NCBI GenBank assembly: GCA_031290095.1
Contig: JAITOF010000092.1
Location: 1-54,472 of the forward strand
Direction: 5' to 3'
Length of the DNA: 54,472 nt
DNA from: Candidatus Methanoplasma porotermitis
GTDB taxonomy: Archaea; Thermoplasmatota; Thermoplasmata; Methanomassiliicoccales; Methanomethylophilaceae
Below the pieces are notes generated by a model. The model was not told the DNA's origin. It saw only the letters and a program-made list of their open reading frames with translations, and did no database searches. Positions 34,410 through 43,336 of this stretch are shown piece by piece (the stretch's first letter is position 1; each line of letters opens with the position of its first letter). The position numbers and the translations under genes are program-made.

Positions 34410-35627
34410 TCACCCGGAAAGAAGCCAGTCGATGACGTTTATGTGAGCTATGCCGTCAGGCGGCTGTCTCTTCACTTTGTCCAGCGTGAGGATCGTCTTG
34501 GGATGGCTGTCCCTTATCGAGCTGAGCGACCGGACCTCTCTGTCGTACGTGTCGTCCTGCATGACGGTCATAGACACTTGGAAATAGTCCCTACGGTCGT
34601 CCTTCTCTGCAGTAAAGTCTATTTCTGTGTCCATGTAACTTCCGACGGACACGGAATAGCCCCTCCTCCGGAGCTCTAGGTACACCACGTTCTCAAGCAG
34701 CCTGCCAAGGTCGTCGCCCTTCGACGTTCCGAGATAGGCGTTTCTGACGCCGGTGTCGACCGCGTAGTATTTCTCCCTCGTGTTCAGATGTTTTTTGCCT
34801 ACGATGTCGAACCTGTTGATGCGGTAAAACAGGTACGCCTCTTCGATAGATTTGAGATACTTGTCGACCGTGGCATGGTTTATGGACAGCTCTTTTGCTA
34901 TGGACCTTCCGCTGGTGATGTTGCCGATGTTGGAAAAAAGGAACTTCATAATCCGGTATGCCGTGGAAACGTCGATCATGCTGTTCCTCGCGGTGACGTC
35001 CTTCGTGAGGACGGTGTTGCATATCCCTGTTAGGTGGTCCCTTCTGAACCTTTCGTCTGAATCAGGGTCTATCATCGGCATGGATCCCTTTTTCAGGTAG
35101 TCTTCGAACCTCGCGTCCATGTCGTGGCGTTCGTCCACGCCGTGCGCTTCGATGTATTCTTTGAAGGACAGCGGGAGGATGTCTATCTCCACGTATCTTC
35201 CGGATATGAACGTGGACAGCTCGGACGACAGCAGGAACGCGTTGGACCCCGTGACGTACACGTCCGCATCATAGCCAACCATAAGCGCGTTCAGGGTTCG
35301 TTCCCATGCCTCCACCCTCTGGATCTCGTCAAGAAGCACGTATATGCGCTCGTCATGCGGAACGGACGCCCTGATCAGGCGGTTGAGGTCCTTGTAATCC
35401 TTTATATCTTCTGCCTTCTCGTCCTCCATGTTGAGATAGAATATGTGGCCGTCGTCTGCTCCCAGCTCTTTGAGGCGCCTTATGAACTGGAGCATGAGCG
35501 TGGATTTTCCGCACCTGCGCACGCCCGTGATTATCTTGGCCACGTCAGTCCTGTCCTTTCCGGACTCCAGTCTTTTTAGGTCGTCGATTCTAATAACCTC
35601 CTTCATGCGTCTGTAATCGTTTTCCAT
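34410..35627 (-). CDS. AAA_14/DUF4143-family ATPase
   Basis: A 405-residue ATPase with Walker A ITGVRRCGKSTLM, Walker B YVLLDEIQRVEAW and sensor-like VYVTGSNAFLLSSEL, followed by the DUF4143 nuclease-like C-terminal region (YYAVDTGVRNAY, LLENVVYLELRRRGYSV, EIDFTAEK). The family is abundant in archaea, often near mobile or defence genes, with no settled function. ATG 35627 gives the same 405-residue length as the paralogue at 47690; ATG 35606 is the alternative. Two copies of a 16-bp dyad lie immediately upstream. Confidence 0.85.
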   Translation of the reverse strand: MENDYRRMKEVIRIDDLKRLESGKDRTDVAKIITGVRRCGKSTLMLQFIRRLKELGADDGHIFYLNMEDEKAEDIKDYKDLNRLIRASVPHDERIYVLLDEIQRVEAWERTLNALMVGYDADVYVTGSNAFLLSSELSTFISGRYVEIDILPLSFKEYIEAHGVDERHDMDARFEDYLKKGSMPMIDPDSDERFRRDHLTGICNTVLTKDVTARNSMIDVSTAYRIMKFLFSNIGNITSGRSIAKELSINHATVDKYLKSIEEAYLFYRINRFDIVGKKHLNTREKYYAVDTGVRNAYLGTSKGDDLGRLLENVVYLELRRRGYSVSVGSYMDTEIDFTAEKDDRRDYFQVSMTVMQDDTYDREVRSLSSIRDSHPKTILTLDKVKRQPPDGIAHINVIDWLLSG

Positions 35628-35636
35628 GTATATAAC

Positions 35637-35692
35637 GGATAATATAATATCCAAAACAACAATTTAATCTTATTGTGGATAATATAATATCC
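35637..35692. promoter_or_regulatory. Two identical 16-bp dyads before the DUF4143 ATPase
   Basis: GGATAATATAATATCC occurs at 35637-35652 and 35677-35692, exactly 40 bp apart. Each has GGATA/TATCC arms around ATATAA, and both continue with the same AA. They overlay the AT-rich promoter of the minus-strand ATPase and are likely operator copies (inference). The remainder of 35693-35803 contains no recognised gene. Confidence 0.6.
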
Positions 35693-35803
35693 AATATTAT
35701 AACCCCTTCTATACATCAAATGTTGCGCTCGACGTCTGTTCGATATCAATTCCCAGTTGGTCAGGCCACCATAAGGCGGCGCAGGGGCCATTCAGACGTC
35801 TTT

Positions 35804-37159
35804 TCACCGATCATCAGAAGCGAGCGCATCTGACCGAAGGGTGTAGTCCCCGACTATGTCTTTTATCATCCACACGGCCCACAGCGGAACCCCTGCAACG
35901 CCGTTCCCGTTGCCGGCATTGTTCATGCTTATGACGACGGCGTTCTTCGGATCGTATTCTTTGACGTACTGCGCAAGGGACTTGGATTTTCTGTTCAACT
36001 CCAACTTGACCTCTATCGGCACGACGAGCGAGCCGAACACGTCCACGAAATCCACCTCCGCATCGCCTTTGGACCTCCAGTAATACGGATCCTTTCCTAG
36101 TATCTTCAGCTCGTTGAGCGCGTAGTTCTCTGTGACCGCTCCTTTGAAGTGCGAATATTCGCCGCCTGCGTCGAAGATGAACGCGGGAGGCACGCCGGCC
36201 AGCACTCTCAGGAGGCCTACGTCGACGAAGTAGACTTTGAATATCGTCTCGTCCGAATACGCAGATAGGGGAATCGTGGGCCGGGAGATTTTTCTGACCT
36301 TGTGAACCAACCCCGCCGAGACAAGCCATTCCAAGGCATGCTCGAGGTCCCTTGCCCTTTTTCCAGTCTTCACATGGCTGAAGATGAACCTTTTGTTCTC
36401 TCTCGAGAGCTGCACAGGGATGGACCTCCATATGAGGGTCAGCTCGTTCAAGTCTTCGGCCGCGTGCCTGCCGAAGTCCTCTGCATAGGACCTCAATATC
36501 TTTTTCTGAACGTCTTCGACGGCAACAACGTCTTTTGACGACACCCACTCGGACACGGCCTCCGGCATCCCCCCGACCACATAATAATGCCTCAGGCACG
36601 TCTCGAGCTTGGCCGTCAGCGGCGTTGACAGCCTCCCTTTGTATGACTCTCTCAGATGGTTGCACAGCATCTCCTCTCCGTTCGCCATGAGGAACTCTAG
36701 GAACCCCATGGGGAGCAAATCGATGAAATCCACTTTGCCCACGGGGAACGAGCCGGACCGAGACAGGCGCACGCCCAACAGGGAGCCGGCGCATGCCACA
36801 TGATATTCAGGAGCGTTTTCGCAAAAATATTTGAGCGAAGTTATGGCGCGGCCGCAGAACTGCACCTCGTCGAATATTATGAGCGTCTTTTCTGGATGCA
36901 CGGGCTTGTTTGTGAAGAGGCTTATCTCGCCCACTATGCGACGGGGGTCCAGGTCCATATCGAAGACAGACGCGAATCCCGGCGTGTCTTCGAAGTTTAT
37001 GTATGCCGTGTTCTCATAGTTCTTCTTGCCGAACTCTTTGAGGAGGTACGTCTTCCCGCATTGGCGGACGCCGCTCAATATCAGAGGTTTGCGGCGAGGG
37101 CCGTCCTTCCATCTGACCAAGTCGTCATAGGCTAGCCTGCGCATGGGTGCATCAGGCAT
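35804..37159 (-). CDS. AAA_14/DUF4143-family ATPase, second subfamily
   Basis: A 451-residue ATPase with Walker A LSGVRQCGKTYLLKEFG, Walker B TLIIFDEVQFC, ACAGSLLGVRL (sensor) and a C-terminal DUF4143 domain ending in the nuclease-like EVDFVDVFGSLVVPIEVKLE. The D...E.K pattern of that last segment is the usual PD-(D/E)XK-like core of this family. More distant from the other two ATPases of the window than they are from each other. ATG 37159 is chosen (begins MPDAPMRRLAYDD) with ATG 37144 and 37177 as alternatives. Repeats lie just upstream. Confidence 0.83.
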   Translation of the reverse strand: MPDAPMRRLAYDDLVRWKDGPRRKPLILSGVRQCGKTYLLKEFGKKNYENTAYINFEDTPGFASVFDMDLDPRRIVGEISLFTNKPVHPEKTLIIFDEVQFCGRAITSLKYFCENAPEYHVACAGSLLGVRLSRSGSFPVGKVDFIDLLPMGFLEFLMANGEEMLCNHLRESYKGRLSTPLTAKLETCLRHYYVVGGMPEAVSEWVSSKDVVAVEDVQKKILRSYAEDFGRHAAEDLNELTLIWRSIPVQLSRENKRFIFSHVKTGKRARDLEHALEWLVSAGLVHKVRKISRPTIPLSAYSDETIFKVYFVDVGLLRVLAGVPPAFIFDAGGEYSHFKGAVTENYALNELKILGKDPYYWRSKGDAEVDFVDVFGSLVVPIEVKLELNRKSKSLAQYVKEYDPKNAVVISMNNAGNGNGVAGVPLWAVWMIKDIVGDYTLRSDALASDDR

Positions 37160-37192
37160 TACGACTATATGAATCATCTGGCACACGAAAAT

Positions 37193-37271
37193 AGGACGAA
37201 TAATTCTCTATTTTTGGTTCAAAACTGGGGGAATGTTTGGAGATTATTGGTTCAAAACAGGACGAATAATC
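37193..37271. promoter_or_regulatory. Composite repeats upstream of the second DUF4143 ATPase
   Basis: AGGACGAATAAT occurs at 37193-37204 and 37259-37270, and TTGGTTCAAAAC at 37214-37225 and 37247-37258. GATTATT (37242-37248) and AATAATC (37265-37271) form an inverted repeat. They lie 34-112 bases before the ATPase start. The rest of 37272-37462 shows no gene, only a 23-codon open frame I do not support and an AATGT/ACATT hairpin near 37434. Confidence 0.55.
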
Positions 37272-37462
37272 TGTGTCGCCAAAACATCTGCAGGACCAAA
37301 CTCAAACAAAACCATGACATAGGCGCAAATGCAACACGCACGCCAACGATGCTGAATGACAAGGTGAGCAAGAGGCAACTGGTCGAAACCGTTGCAAGGG
37401 GTCGCCTCCTGCTATGACTGCGCATCATTATGAATGTATTTTAAACATTGTTCGGTTCGAGG

Positions 37463-37930
37463 TCAGGCCCGGAAGAGCGCGATCGCTTTTTCAAGCACTT
37501 TCTCGGCATGTCCGGCCACTTTCACGCTTTTCCATGCGGCCTCCACCGTTCCGTCCCTTCCCACGATGAACGTGGACCTGACCGTCCCTTCCGTCTCTTT
37601 CCCGTACAGGACCTTCTTCCCCCAGGCTCCTGCCTTCTCAGTCAGCTCGTGAGACGGGTCGCTTAGGAGCTTGATCCGCAGGGCGTTGTCGGCGCGAAAC
37701 TTCGCATGCGCCTTCTCGGAGTCTCGGCTCACGCCTATCACGGGCATGTTGCGGAGCATGAACTTCGGGAACAGCGCAGAGAACTCGCTCGCCTCCTTCG
37801 TGCATCCCGGCGTCCCGTCTTTCGAATAGAAGTAAATAACATACCTGAGGCCCCCTAGAGAACCGCTGTCGAACGACTCCCCGTTCTCGTCACACAGGTC
37901 GAACTCGGGAAACTTGTCGCCGACTTCCAT
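37463..37930 (-). CDS. bcp: Peroxiredoxin, BCP/PrxQ type
   Basis: A 155-residue thioredoxin-fold peroxidase. MEVGDKFPEFDLCDENGE opens the typical domain, and YFYSKDGTPGCTKEASEF carries the peroxidatic Cys; the second Cys that BCP proteins often have five residues on is Ser here, so this is a 1-Cys or atypical form. FIVGRDGTVEAAWKSVKV is the C-terminal block. The ATG shares one base with the pheT stop (TGATG), so the upstream part of the long open frame (to 38209) is discarded. Confidence 0.92.
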   Translation of the reverse strand: MEVGDKFPEFDLCDENGESFDSGSLGGLRYVIYFYSKDGTPGCTKEASEFSALFPKFMLRNMPVIGVSRDSEKAHAKFRADNALRIKLLSDPSHELTEKAGAWGKKVLYGKETEGTVRSTFIVGRDGTVEAAWKSVKVAGHAEKVLEKAIALFRA

Positions 37931-39597
37931 CAGAACAGCCTCCCTGCTTTGCCGACGGCCGTCGAAAGATCGAACTCTAACATCAGCACGGGGTGGGTCA
38001 TTTCGAAGTCTGTGACGACCTTCGGCGAAAGTTCTCCGAACATCCCTATCTCGCTCCCTCCGGAACGGACGGAAGCTCCTCTCCCTTCGACGAACGTAGG
38101 GATGAGGGACGCTTCCAAAGCGTACTCCGCCCCCATCTCCTTCAGTATGCCTTCGGAGACGGACTTGATCTCGGTGAACGTGGTCTTCGACGCGGTATGC
38201 AGAGCGCAAAGCCGGAGCGAGGTCTTATGGCCTCTGACCACGTAGCCGATTTCAAAAATCCTTTGCGGAAGGTCTCTGTGCTTGTTGTGCTTCAGAATCC
38301 TCATGAGGCTAGGCATGAGGTAAGGCCTTAGGCATGCATGGTCCTCGGTTATAGGGTTGAGGACCTTGGTCACAGGCGTCACGGGAAGCCCGGAAAGGCC
38401 GAACTCGTCCTTCGGGTTGCTGAGCGTGAGCGTGGTGACCTCTGTGAACCCGAGCCCGATCATGACGTCCCTCAGGCTTTCTGACAACGACGTGTCTGGC
38501 AGGAGGCCGCCGACGGTCTGCACCACCTCGTGGGTCCCTCCGAACCTCTCGAACCCGTACCCCACGGCGACATCCTCGAAGACATCGACCGTGTGCATTA
38601 TGTCCAGCCGAGTCGCAGGTATGCGGACGTTCACCGTGTCGCCGTCGGCCGAAGCTTCCATGCCCATCCTTCTGAGCGCCTCTGCCACGCCTTCTGGCCC
38701 TATGGATATCCCTAGGAACTTCTCGCATTCCGATGCGGAGACGGAACGTTCTACGGGGGCGAGGTCCGGGGAACAGCGTTCTTTCCCGTCGTCGAGGATG
38801 ACCGCCTCGATCCTGCCTCCTCTTTCCGCTAAAGACGTTACGACTATGTCCAAGGCGCCTTTGACGGCTTTGGCGTCCGTTCCGGTGACGTCTATGAACA
38901 AGTTGCGGGTGCCGACCGTGACAGTCGTCAGAGCGCCGTTTATGATGGGCGGGAACGACAGCACGTCGCCATTGCTGTCGGTGATTATAGGGAACTTCGA
39001 ATGTCCGTTCAACAGATGGGCGTATTCCTTTCCTTTGTCGTTCTCGGAGAGTATCCGTTCCAGCCCCATGGCCTCCGTCTTCGCTAACGGGACGAAGCTT
39101 ATCTCTCCAGACGGGACGGCATGGTATCTGAACGGCGGAACGACCTTGTCAAGGTCATGGACGCCTATTGCGAACTTGCTCCTTTTCCTGCCTATGGTCA
39201 TGTGGAGCTTCTCCTGGAGCTCCATCACCGACCTCAGAAGCGCGTCGTCGATGGATATGTCCCTGACTACTGCGCAGGAGAAGTACGGCCTGACGTCCTT
39301 CGCGCTCCTGTCGACGATCGCCCTGAGCGAGGGTTTGCAGACAGGGTACTCCTTCATCCCCGTCTCTATGGACAGGAACGCCCTGAGTGACCTGGCCAGC
39401 CCCTCCACGGAGAACAGGTCCGGACGGTCAGGGAAGAATTCCACGGACATGTCGTCGCTTCCCGCCTCGGTGTCATGCATGTCTGCGCCTATCAGGGGTA
39501 TCCTCTCGACGAGCGTCTCCTGCGGGACGTTCTCGCCGAGGAGCGAGCAAAGGTCTCTGTAGCTGAAATTTATAACGGGGATAGCATCACCTCCCAA
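37930..39597 (-). CDS. pheT: Phenylalanyl-tRNA synthetase beta subunit
   Basis: An archaeal-type PheT of about 550 residues with B3/B4 and B5 domains (SLRAIVDRSAKDVRPYFSCAVV, RIPATRLDIMHTVDVFEDVAVGYGF) and a catalytic-like C-terminal module (PYLMPSLMRILKHN, QRIFEIGYV). The protein proper seems to begin PVINFSYRDL. No in-frame ATG precedes it: the frame offers TTG at 39597, or a non-canonical ATC at 39582 that sits seven bases after a perfect GGAGG. The 39597 coordinate is the conservative choice. Middle gene of hmgA-pheT-bcp. Confidence 0.93.
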   Translation of the reverse strand: MGGDAIPVINFSYRDLCSLLGENVPQETLVERIPLIGADMHDTEAGSDDMSVEFFPDRPDLFSVEGLARSLRAFLSIETGMKEYPVCKPSLRAIVDRSAKDVRPYFSCAVVRDISIDDALLRSVMELQEKLHMTIGRKRSKFAIGVHDLDKVVPPFRYHAVPSGEISFVPLAKTEAMGLERILSENDKGKEYAHLLNGHSKFPIITDSNGDVLSFPPIINGALTTVTVGTRNLFIDVTGTDAKAVKGALDIVVTSLAERGGRIEAVILDDGKERCSPDLAPVERSVSASECEKFLGISIGPEGVAEALRRMGMEASADGDTVNVRIPATRLDIMHTVDVFEDVAVGYGFERFGGTHEVVQTVGGLLPDTSLSESLRDVMIGLGFTEVTTLTLSNPKDEFGLSGLPVTPVTKVLNPITEDHACLRPYLMPSLMRILKHNKHRDLPQRIFEIGYVVRGHKTSLRLCALHTASKTTFTEIKSVSEGILKEMGAEYALEASLIPTFVEGRGASVRSGGSEIGMFGELSPKVVTDFEMTHPVLMLEFDLSTAVGKAGRLF

Positions 39598-40741
39598 GTT
39601 CTTTGTGTGCTTTGCCGAGATGCCCGGCGGTCTGCGCCGCTATGGTCGACAGCTCTCCGGCAAGGACGGTGACGGCGATTATCTCGGAGAACTTCCTCGC
39701 TCCGCCGTCTCCAAGGCATCCGATCATCTTCAGGGCCTCGGACTGGCAGGGAAGCCTAGTGCCTCCTCCCACCGTGCCCACCTCGACGGAGGGCATGCGC
39801 ACGGCGATGTACAGGTCGCCGTCCACGTCCTCTATGGTTGTGACCGTCATGCTGCCGCCCACTACTTGGGCGGGGTCCTGCCCCGTCGCGATATAAACTG
39901 CCGCCACCATGTTAGCCGCATGGGCGTTGGCGCCGATGGTCACTGCCATGACGCTCCCGACCATGTTCTTACGGTACCCCGTCTCCACTATGGACGCTGT
40001 GTCCGCGCCCAGCCGTCTAAGGACGGTATCTGCGGATATCAGGGCCTCGGCGACCACGGTCTTCCCGCGTCCTTTGATCATGTTTATGGCGGCGGCCTTC
40101 TTGTCGCTGCACATGTTGCCGGAAACAGACACCAATACTGCGCCGGTCTTCTCCTCTATGACCTTGCATGCCGCTTCCGTGGCTATGGTAGCCATGTTCA
40201 TCCCCATCGCGTCGCCTGTGTCGTAAAGGAATCTGAGGAACAGGTTCCTGCCCGCAGGGTACGGCTCGACGGAAACGAGCTTTCCGTGGCTCGTGGTGGA
40301 GGCGACGCTATCAGAAAGCAAGTTGAAATTCCCGTCGATCCAGTCCATGACGTCTTTGGCATGGCCTATGTCCCTCACGCGGAACACGGGGGCGCGGGTC
40401 ATGTTGTCCCAAAACACTTTAGCTTTGGCTCCGCCGCACTCGTTGATGACGCTCATCCCCCTGGACACCGAAGCGACGAGCGCCCCCTCGGTGGTGGCCA
40501 TCGGCACGATGAAGCTTCCGTTGGCATAGTCTCCAGAGACTGACACGGGCCCTGCAAACCCAAGAGGTATCTGGACTGCCCCTATCATGTTCTCTATGTT
40601 CTTGGAGGCGGCCTCCGAACTGAAGCAGTACTTGGATATGCTTTCCAGGCTGGCTCCGGTGAACTCCTCTACCGCACGGCGTCTCTCGTCGACGTCGGCG
40701 TGGGCGTATCCGCGGTTCTTCAGGCCCTTCTGTTCCGACAT
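39587..40741 (-). CDS. hmgA: HMG-CoA reductase, class I
   Basis: A 384-residue NADPH enzyme making mevalonate for archaeal isoprenoid lipids. Visible blocks: ENMIGAVQIPLGFAGPV, TEGALVASVSRGM with the catalytic Glu, RFLYDTGDAMGMNM, NMCSDKKAAAIN with catalytic Lys, GQDPAQVV, VGTVGGGTRLP and the C-terminal HLGKAHKEL with catalytic His. Shine-Dalgarno GGAGGGG precedes the ATG. Its stop overlaps the start region of pheT. TATA lies inside a palindrome at 40760-40776. Confidence 0.96.
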   Translation of the reverse strand: MSEQKGLKNRGYAHADVDERRRAVEEFTGASLESISKYCFSSEAASKNIENMIGAVQIPLGFAGPVSVSGDYANGSFIVPMATTEGALVASVSRGMSVINECGGAKAKVFWDNMTRAPVFRVRDIGHAKDVMDWIDGNFNLLSDSVASTTSHGKLVSVEPYPAGRNLFLRFLYDTGDAMGMNMATIATEAACKVIEEKTGAVLVSVSGNMCSDKKAAAINMIKGRGKTVVAEALISADTVLRRLGADTASIVETGYRKNMVGSVMAVTIGANAHAANMVAAVYIATGQDPAQVVGGSMTVTTIEDVDGDLYIAVRMPSVEVGTVGGGTRLPCQSEALKMIGCLGDGGARKFSEIIAVTVLAGELSTIAAQTAGHLGKAHKELGR

Positions 40742-40759
40742 GCCCCTCCATCGCCGTGC

Positions 40760-40776
40760 CGATAATATAATTATCG
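40760..40776. promoter_or_regulatory. Palindrome over the hmgA TATA box
   Basis: CGATAAT-ATA-ATTATCG, a perfect 7-bp inverted repeat, coincides with the predicted TATA position (about 27 bases before the ATG at 40741). Could be a repressor site or chance symmetry of an AT-rich box. Confidence 0.4.
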
Positions 40777-40900
40777 AGCCCTTGGACCGGGAATCGTCGG
40801 GTCCTGCCTCGTCTCCGCATCCGTCCCAAAGGCGCGAATCCCGGGCCTCGGAACCGTCTGGACAGACAATGCTTATTAAAGCGCATGTAATTGAGGTTGC

Positions 40901-42007
40901 ATGGATGCTGGGGGCCTCGGCACGTTAAGATTCATCCCGACAGGGGAGACCAAGCAGGACAGGCTGGACTCGATGATTGTGAAGGCCTTCCCTGCGTTCT
41001 TGGCCGCCTGCGTGGCCTTGATCGTCGTTCTGACGCTGTATCTAGGCAACTTCACGTTCACAGGCTTCATTTACACAATATGCCTCGGGTTTGCTCTGGG
41101 CTTCTCCGTCTTGGGGCTGTTCTGCGCAGTCCTCTCCAACCGCGGCGTGGTCAAACCCGCCTATGTGATCACGGCGATAATAGTCCTGCCTGCCGCCGTC
41201 GCCCTGCTGTTCCACCAGTTCGGCTCGTCCATGGAGCCGAACAACTTCCTTGTGCGGTTCTTCGACATGTTCGGAGGGGACGTTTCCTTGATTTCGTTGA
41301 TGGTGAGCACGTACTCCATAACGCTGATGATGTTCTTGGTGGGATACGGCGTCGTGTCTGTGATCGTGGGATACTTCAGAATATACTTCTACCGGGTGCT
41401 GCTGTCCCTGAAGTCTCCTCCTGACAAGAGGAAGAACCACATTCCGGAATGGCTTTTCCAGATACCGGACATAATCGACATAGGAAGCGTGGAGCTGGAG
41501 CCGGAAGAGGACGATGGGAAGTTCAACAAGGCGCTGTTCGTCAACACGGCCGTCAGCCTCTTCCTCCTTGGGATGGTCATATGCTCGTACATGTTCATCA
41601 ACCCGGTGTTCCTACAGGTCATACCTTTTGAAGAGATGCTGTTCATAGGGATCCTCCTGTCTCTGTTCATGTCCCCGCTCATAATCCCTTGGAGCATCGT
41701 CAAATCCATAGGCGCCAAGATCGTGTCGTCCGCCCCGCGCCCGTTCTATCTCTGGAAAGGCATGAGGGGAAGGCTCTACCAGGGGTTCTTCGCGATCACG
41801 TTCTTCATGATGCTTCTGACCATGTCCGCATACCTTGGGATGGACTTCTTCAGGATATTGACCACGTATTTGGGGTACATGGTCTTCATGGGCCTGATAT
41901 CCGTCGTCACGTCGTTCGTCTACGTTAACGTGTACTACTCCGGATTCAAGGAAGGCATCATAAAGAGCTACCTGACCTCCGTCGAAGACGATGGAAACGA
42001 TAAATAA
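40901..42007 (+). CDS. Polytopic membrane protein, unknown function
   Basis: A 368-residue protein with about eight hydrophobic helices: two early pairs, a soluble loop near 180-205 (PPDKRKNHIPEWLFQIPDI), then four or more helices. The pattern is typical of uncharacterised archaeal integral membrane proteins; no transporter signature is seen. TATA-like CTTATTAAAG is centred 23-26 bases before the ATG, so the message is leaderless. Confidence 0.72.
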   Translation: MDAGGLGTLRFIPTGETKQDRLDSMIVKAFPAFLAACVALIVVLTLYLGNFTFTGFIYTICLGFALGFSVLGLFCAVLSNRGVVKPAYVITAIIVLPAAVALLFHQFGSSMEPNNFLVRFFDMFGGDVSLISLMVSTYSITLMMFLVGYGVVSVIVGYFRIYFYRVLLSLKSPPDKRKNHIPEWLFQIPDIIDIGSVELEPEEDDGKFNKALFVNTAVSLFLLGMVICSYMFINPVFLQVIPFEEMLFIGILLSLFMSPLIIPWSIVKSIGAKIVSSAPRPFYLWKGMRGRLYQGFFAITFFMMLLTMSAYLGMDFFRILTTYLGYMVFMGLISVVTSFVYVNVYYSGFKEGIIKSYLTSVEDDGNDK

Positions 42008-42028
42008 CGCGCCTGCTTATCGGCACCC

Positions 42029-43246
42029 ATGGGCACCCCTGCCGAAGTAGTAAAAAAGGCAAACCGCCTGGTAGACGCAGGGCGCGGTGCCGCCGCCTGC
42101 GAGGCTCTGGAAGCATACCTTTCCGCGAACCCGGATAACAAGGAAGCACGTCTCCTCCTTGCCAGGACGGCAGTGTACGTCTTGAAGGACGTCGACAGGG
42201 GGATAGCGCAGCTCGACGTGATGCTCGAGCAGTATCCAGACGACCCGGACGTGTTGAAGGCGCTTGCCACAGTCCTCATGAAAAAGAAGAAGAACAACAG
42301 AAGGACCGACGAATGCTACCGGAAGCTCGTAGATATCTGCCCTGATGCAGAGGTGTACAACGCATATGCGGTGTTCCTGAGGATGCAGATGCTTGATTTT
42401 AAAAGGTCTGCCGAGTTCTACGAGAAGGCCGTCGCCATGTCCCCCGAAGAGGTCAGGTATCATCGGAACTATGCCGTCCTCCTTCTCAACGACGTGCGCG
42501 ACTACGTCAAGGCCAAAGAGGAGCTGGAGACCGTCATGCGGATGGATTCGAAAGACCAGTCCGTCAAGAAGAACTACGACCTCCTATTGAAGAAGAAGTT
42601 CGATTCGGAAGGCAACCTGAAAAGAAAAAAAAATCGGAAGGCGCTGACGCGTACATGCGAAAGTACTTTACCAGACGCACGCATTGTGTTCCGAGGCATA
42701 CCTATGGTAGAGCTCAAAGGATCTAAAACGGAGGCAAACCTGCTCGCCGCTTTCGCGGGCGAGTCACAGGCGAGGAACAAATACTCCTACTACGCCGAGC
42801 AGGCGAGGAAGGAGGGCTACAACCAGATCGCGGACATATTCCTCGAGACGGCTGACAACGAGAAAGAGCATGCGAGGCTGTGGTTCAAGGCGCTCCACAA
42901 CGGGACCGTGCCTAAAACCATCGACAACCTGAAGGACGCCGCGAGCGGCGAGAACTACGAACACACCGACATGTACAAGCACTTCTCGGAGACCGCGAAG
43001 GCAGAAGGCTTCAACGAGATAGCAGAGGTCTTCAAGGCGGTCGGCGAGATCGAGAGCATCCACGAGAAGAGATACCTCGACCTGTACAAGAGCCTGCAGG
43101 AGGGGAAGGTCTTCAAGAGGGACTCCGTGACCGTATGGAAGTGCCTCAACTGCGGACACCTCCACGTCGGAGAGGAAGCGCCCAAGGTCTGCCCTGTGTG
43201 CAAGTACCCCCAGTCGTACTTCGAGATCCAGGCGCAGAACTGGTAA
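42029..43246 (+). CDS. TPR protein whose frame runs into rubrerythrin
   Basis: One uninterrupted 405-codon frame. Residues 1-200 are TPR-like helical repeats ([66 protein letters not shown]). Residues 203-225 are linker. The remainder is a whole rubrerythrin, which has its own ATG and Shine-Dalgarno. The ATG at 42029 has a TATA box (GATAAATAAC) 26 bases upstream. At 42625-42633 a run of nine A's follows the last TPR; one A fewer would give a stop at 42645-42647. The frame may therefore be two genes joined by an indel or slippage, or a true fusion. Confidence 0.65.
   Translation: MGTPAEVVKKANRLVDAGRGAAACEALEAYLSANPDNKEARLLLARTAVYVLKDVDRGIAQLDVMLEQYPDDPDVLKALATVLMKKKKNNRRTDECYRKLVDICPDAEVYNAYAVFLRMQMLDFKRSAEFYEKAVAMSPEEVRYHRNYAVLLLNDVRDYVKAKEELETVMRMDSKDQSVKKNYDLLLKKKFDSEGNLKRKKNRKALTRTCESTLPDARIVFRGIPMVELKGSKTEANLLAAFAGESQARNKYSYYAEQARKEGYNQIADIFLETADNEKEHARLWFKALHNGTVPKTIDNLKDAASGENYEHTDMYKHFSETAKAEGFNEIAEVFKAVGEIESIHEKRYLDLYKSLQEGKVFKRDSVTVWKCLNCGHLHVGEEAPKVCPVCKYPQSYFEIQAQNW
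42704..43246 (+). CDS. Rubrerythrin
   Basis: A 180-residue non-haem iron peroxide reductase. The diiron four-helix bundle shows [34 protein letters not shown] and [14 protein letters not shown] (ligand Glu and His residues). The C-terminal rubredoxin site is [10 protein letters not shown] ... [11 protein letters not shown]. Own start at 42704 with CGAGG nine bases upstream. Lies inside the same reading frame as the TPR protein and probably is made separately. Removes peroxide in anaerobes; a hairpin terminator follows. Confidence 0.92.
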   Translation: MVELKGSKTEANLLAAFAGESQARNKYSYYAEQARKEGYNQIADIFLETADNEKEHARLWFKALHNGTVPKTIDNLKDAASGENYEHTDMYKHFSETAKAEGFNEIAEVFKAVGEIESIHEKRYLDLYKSLQEGKVFKRDSVTVWKCLNCGHLHVGEEAPKVCPVCKYPQSYFEIQAQNW

Positions 43247-43254
43247 ACAAACTT

Positions 43255-43273
43255 GGCCCCCGTTGCGGGGGCC
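43255..43273 (+). terminator. Hairpin terminator after rubrerythrin
   Basis: Perfect GGCCCCCG / CGGGGGCC stem with TTG loop, nine bases past the stop, followed by a TCTTTT run. Confidence 0.7.
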
Positions 43274-43336
43274 ACATATCTTTTCGCCTGATTGTGTATT
43301 GTTGAACGGGCCCGAATCGGACCCATGTGTTTTCGT

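Noticed and set aside
37350-37418. Short 23-codon plus-strand open frame before bcp
   Set aside because: No start signal, no recognisable protein, and it lies in a repeat-containing gap.
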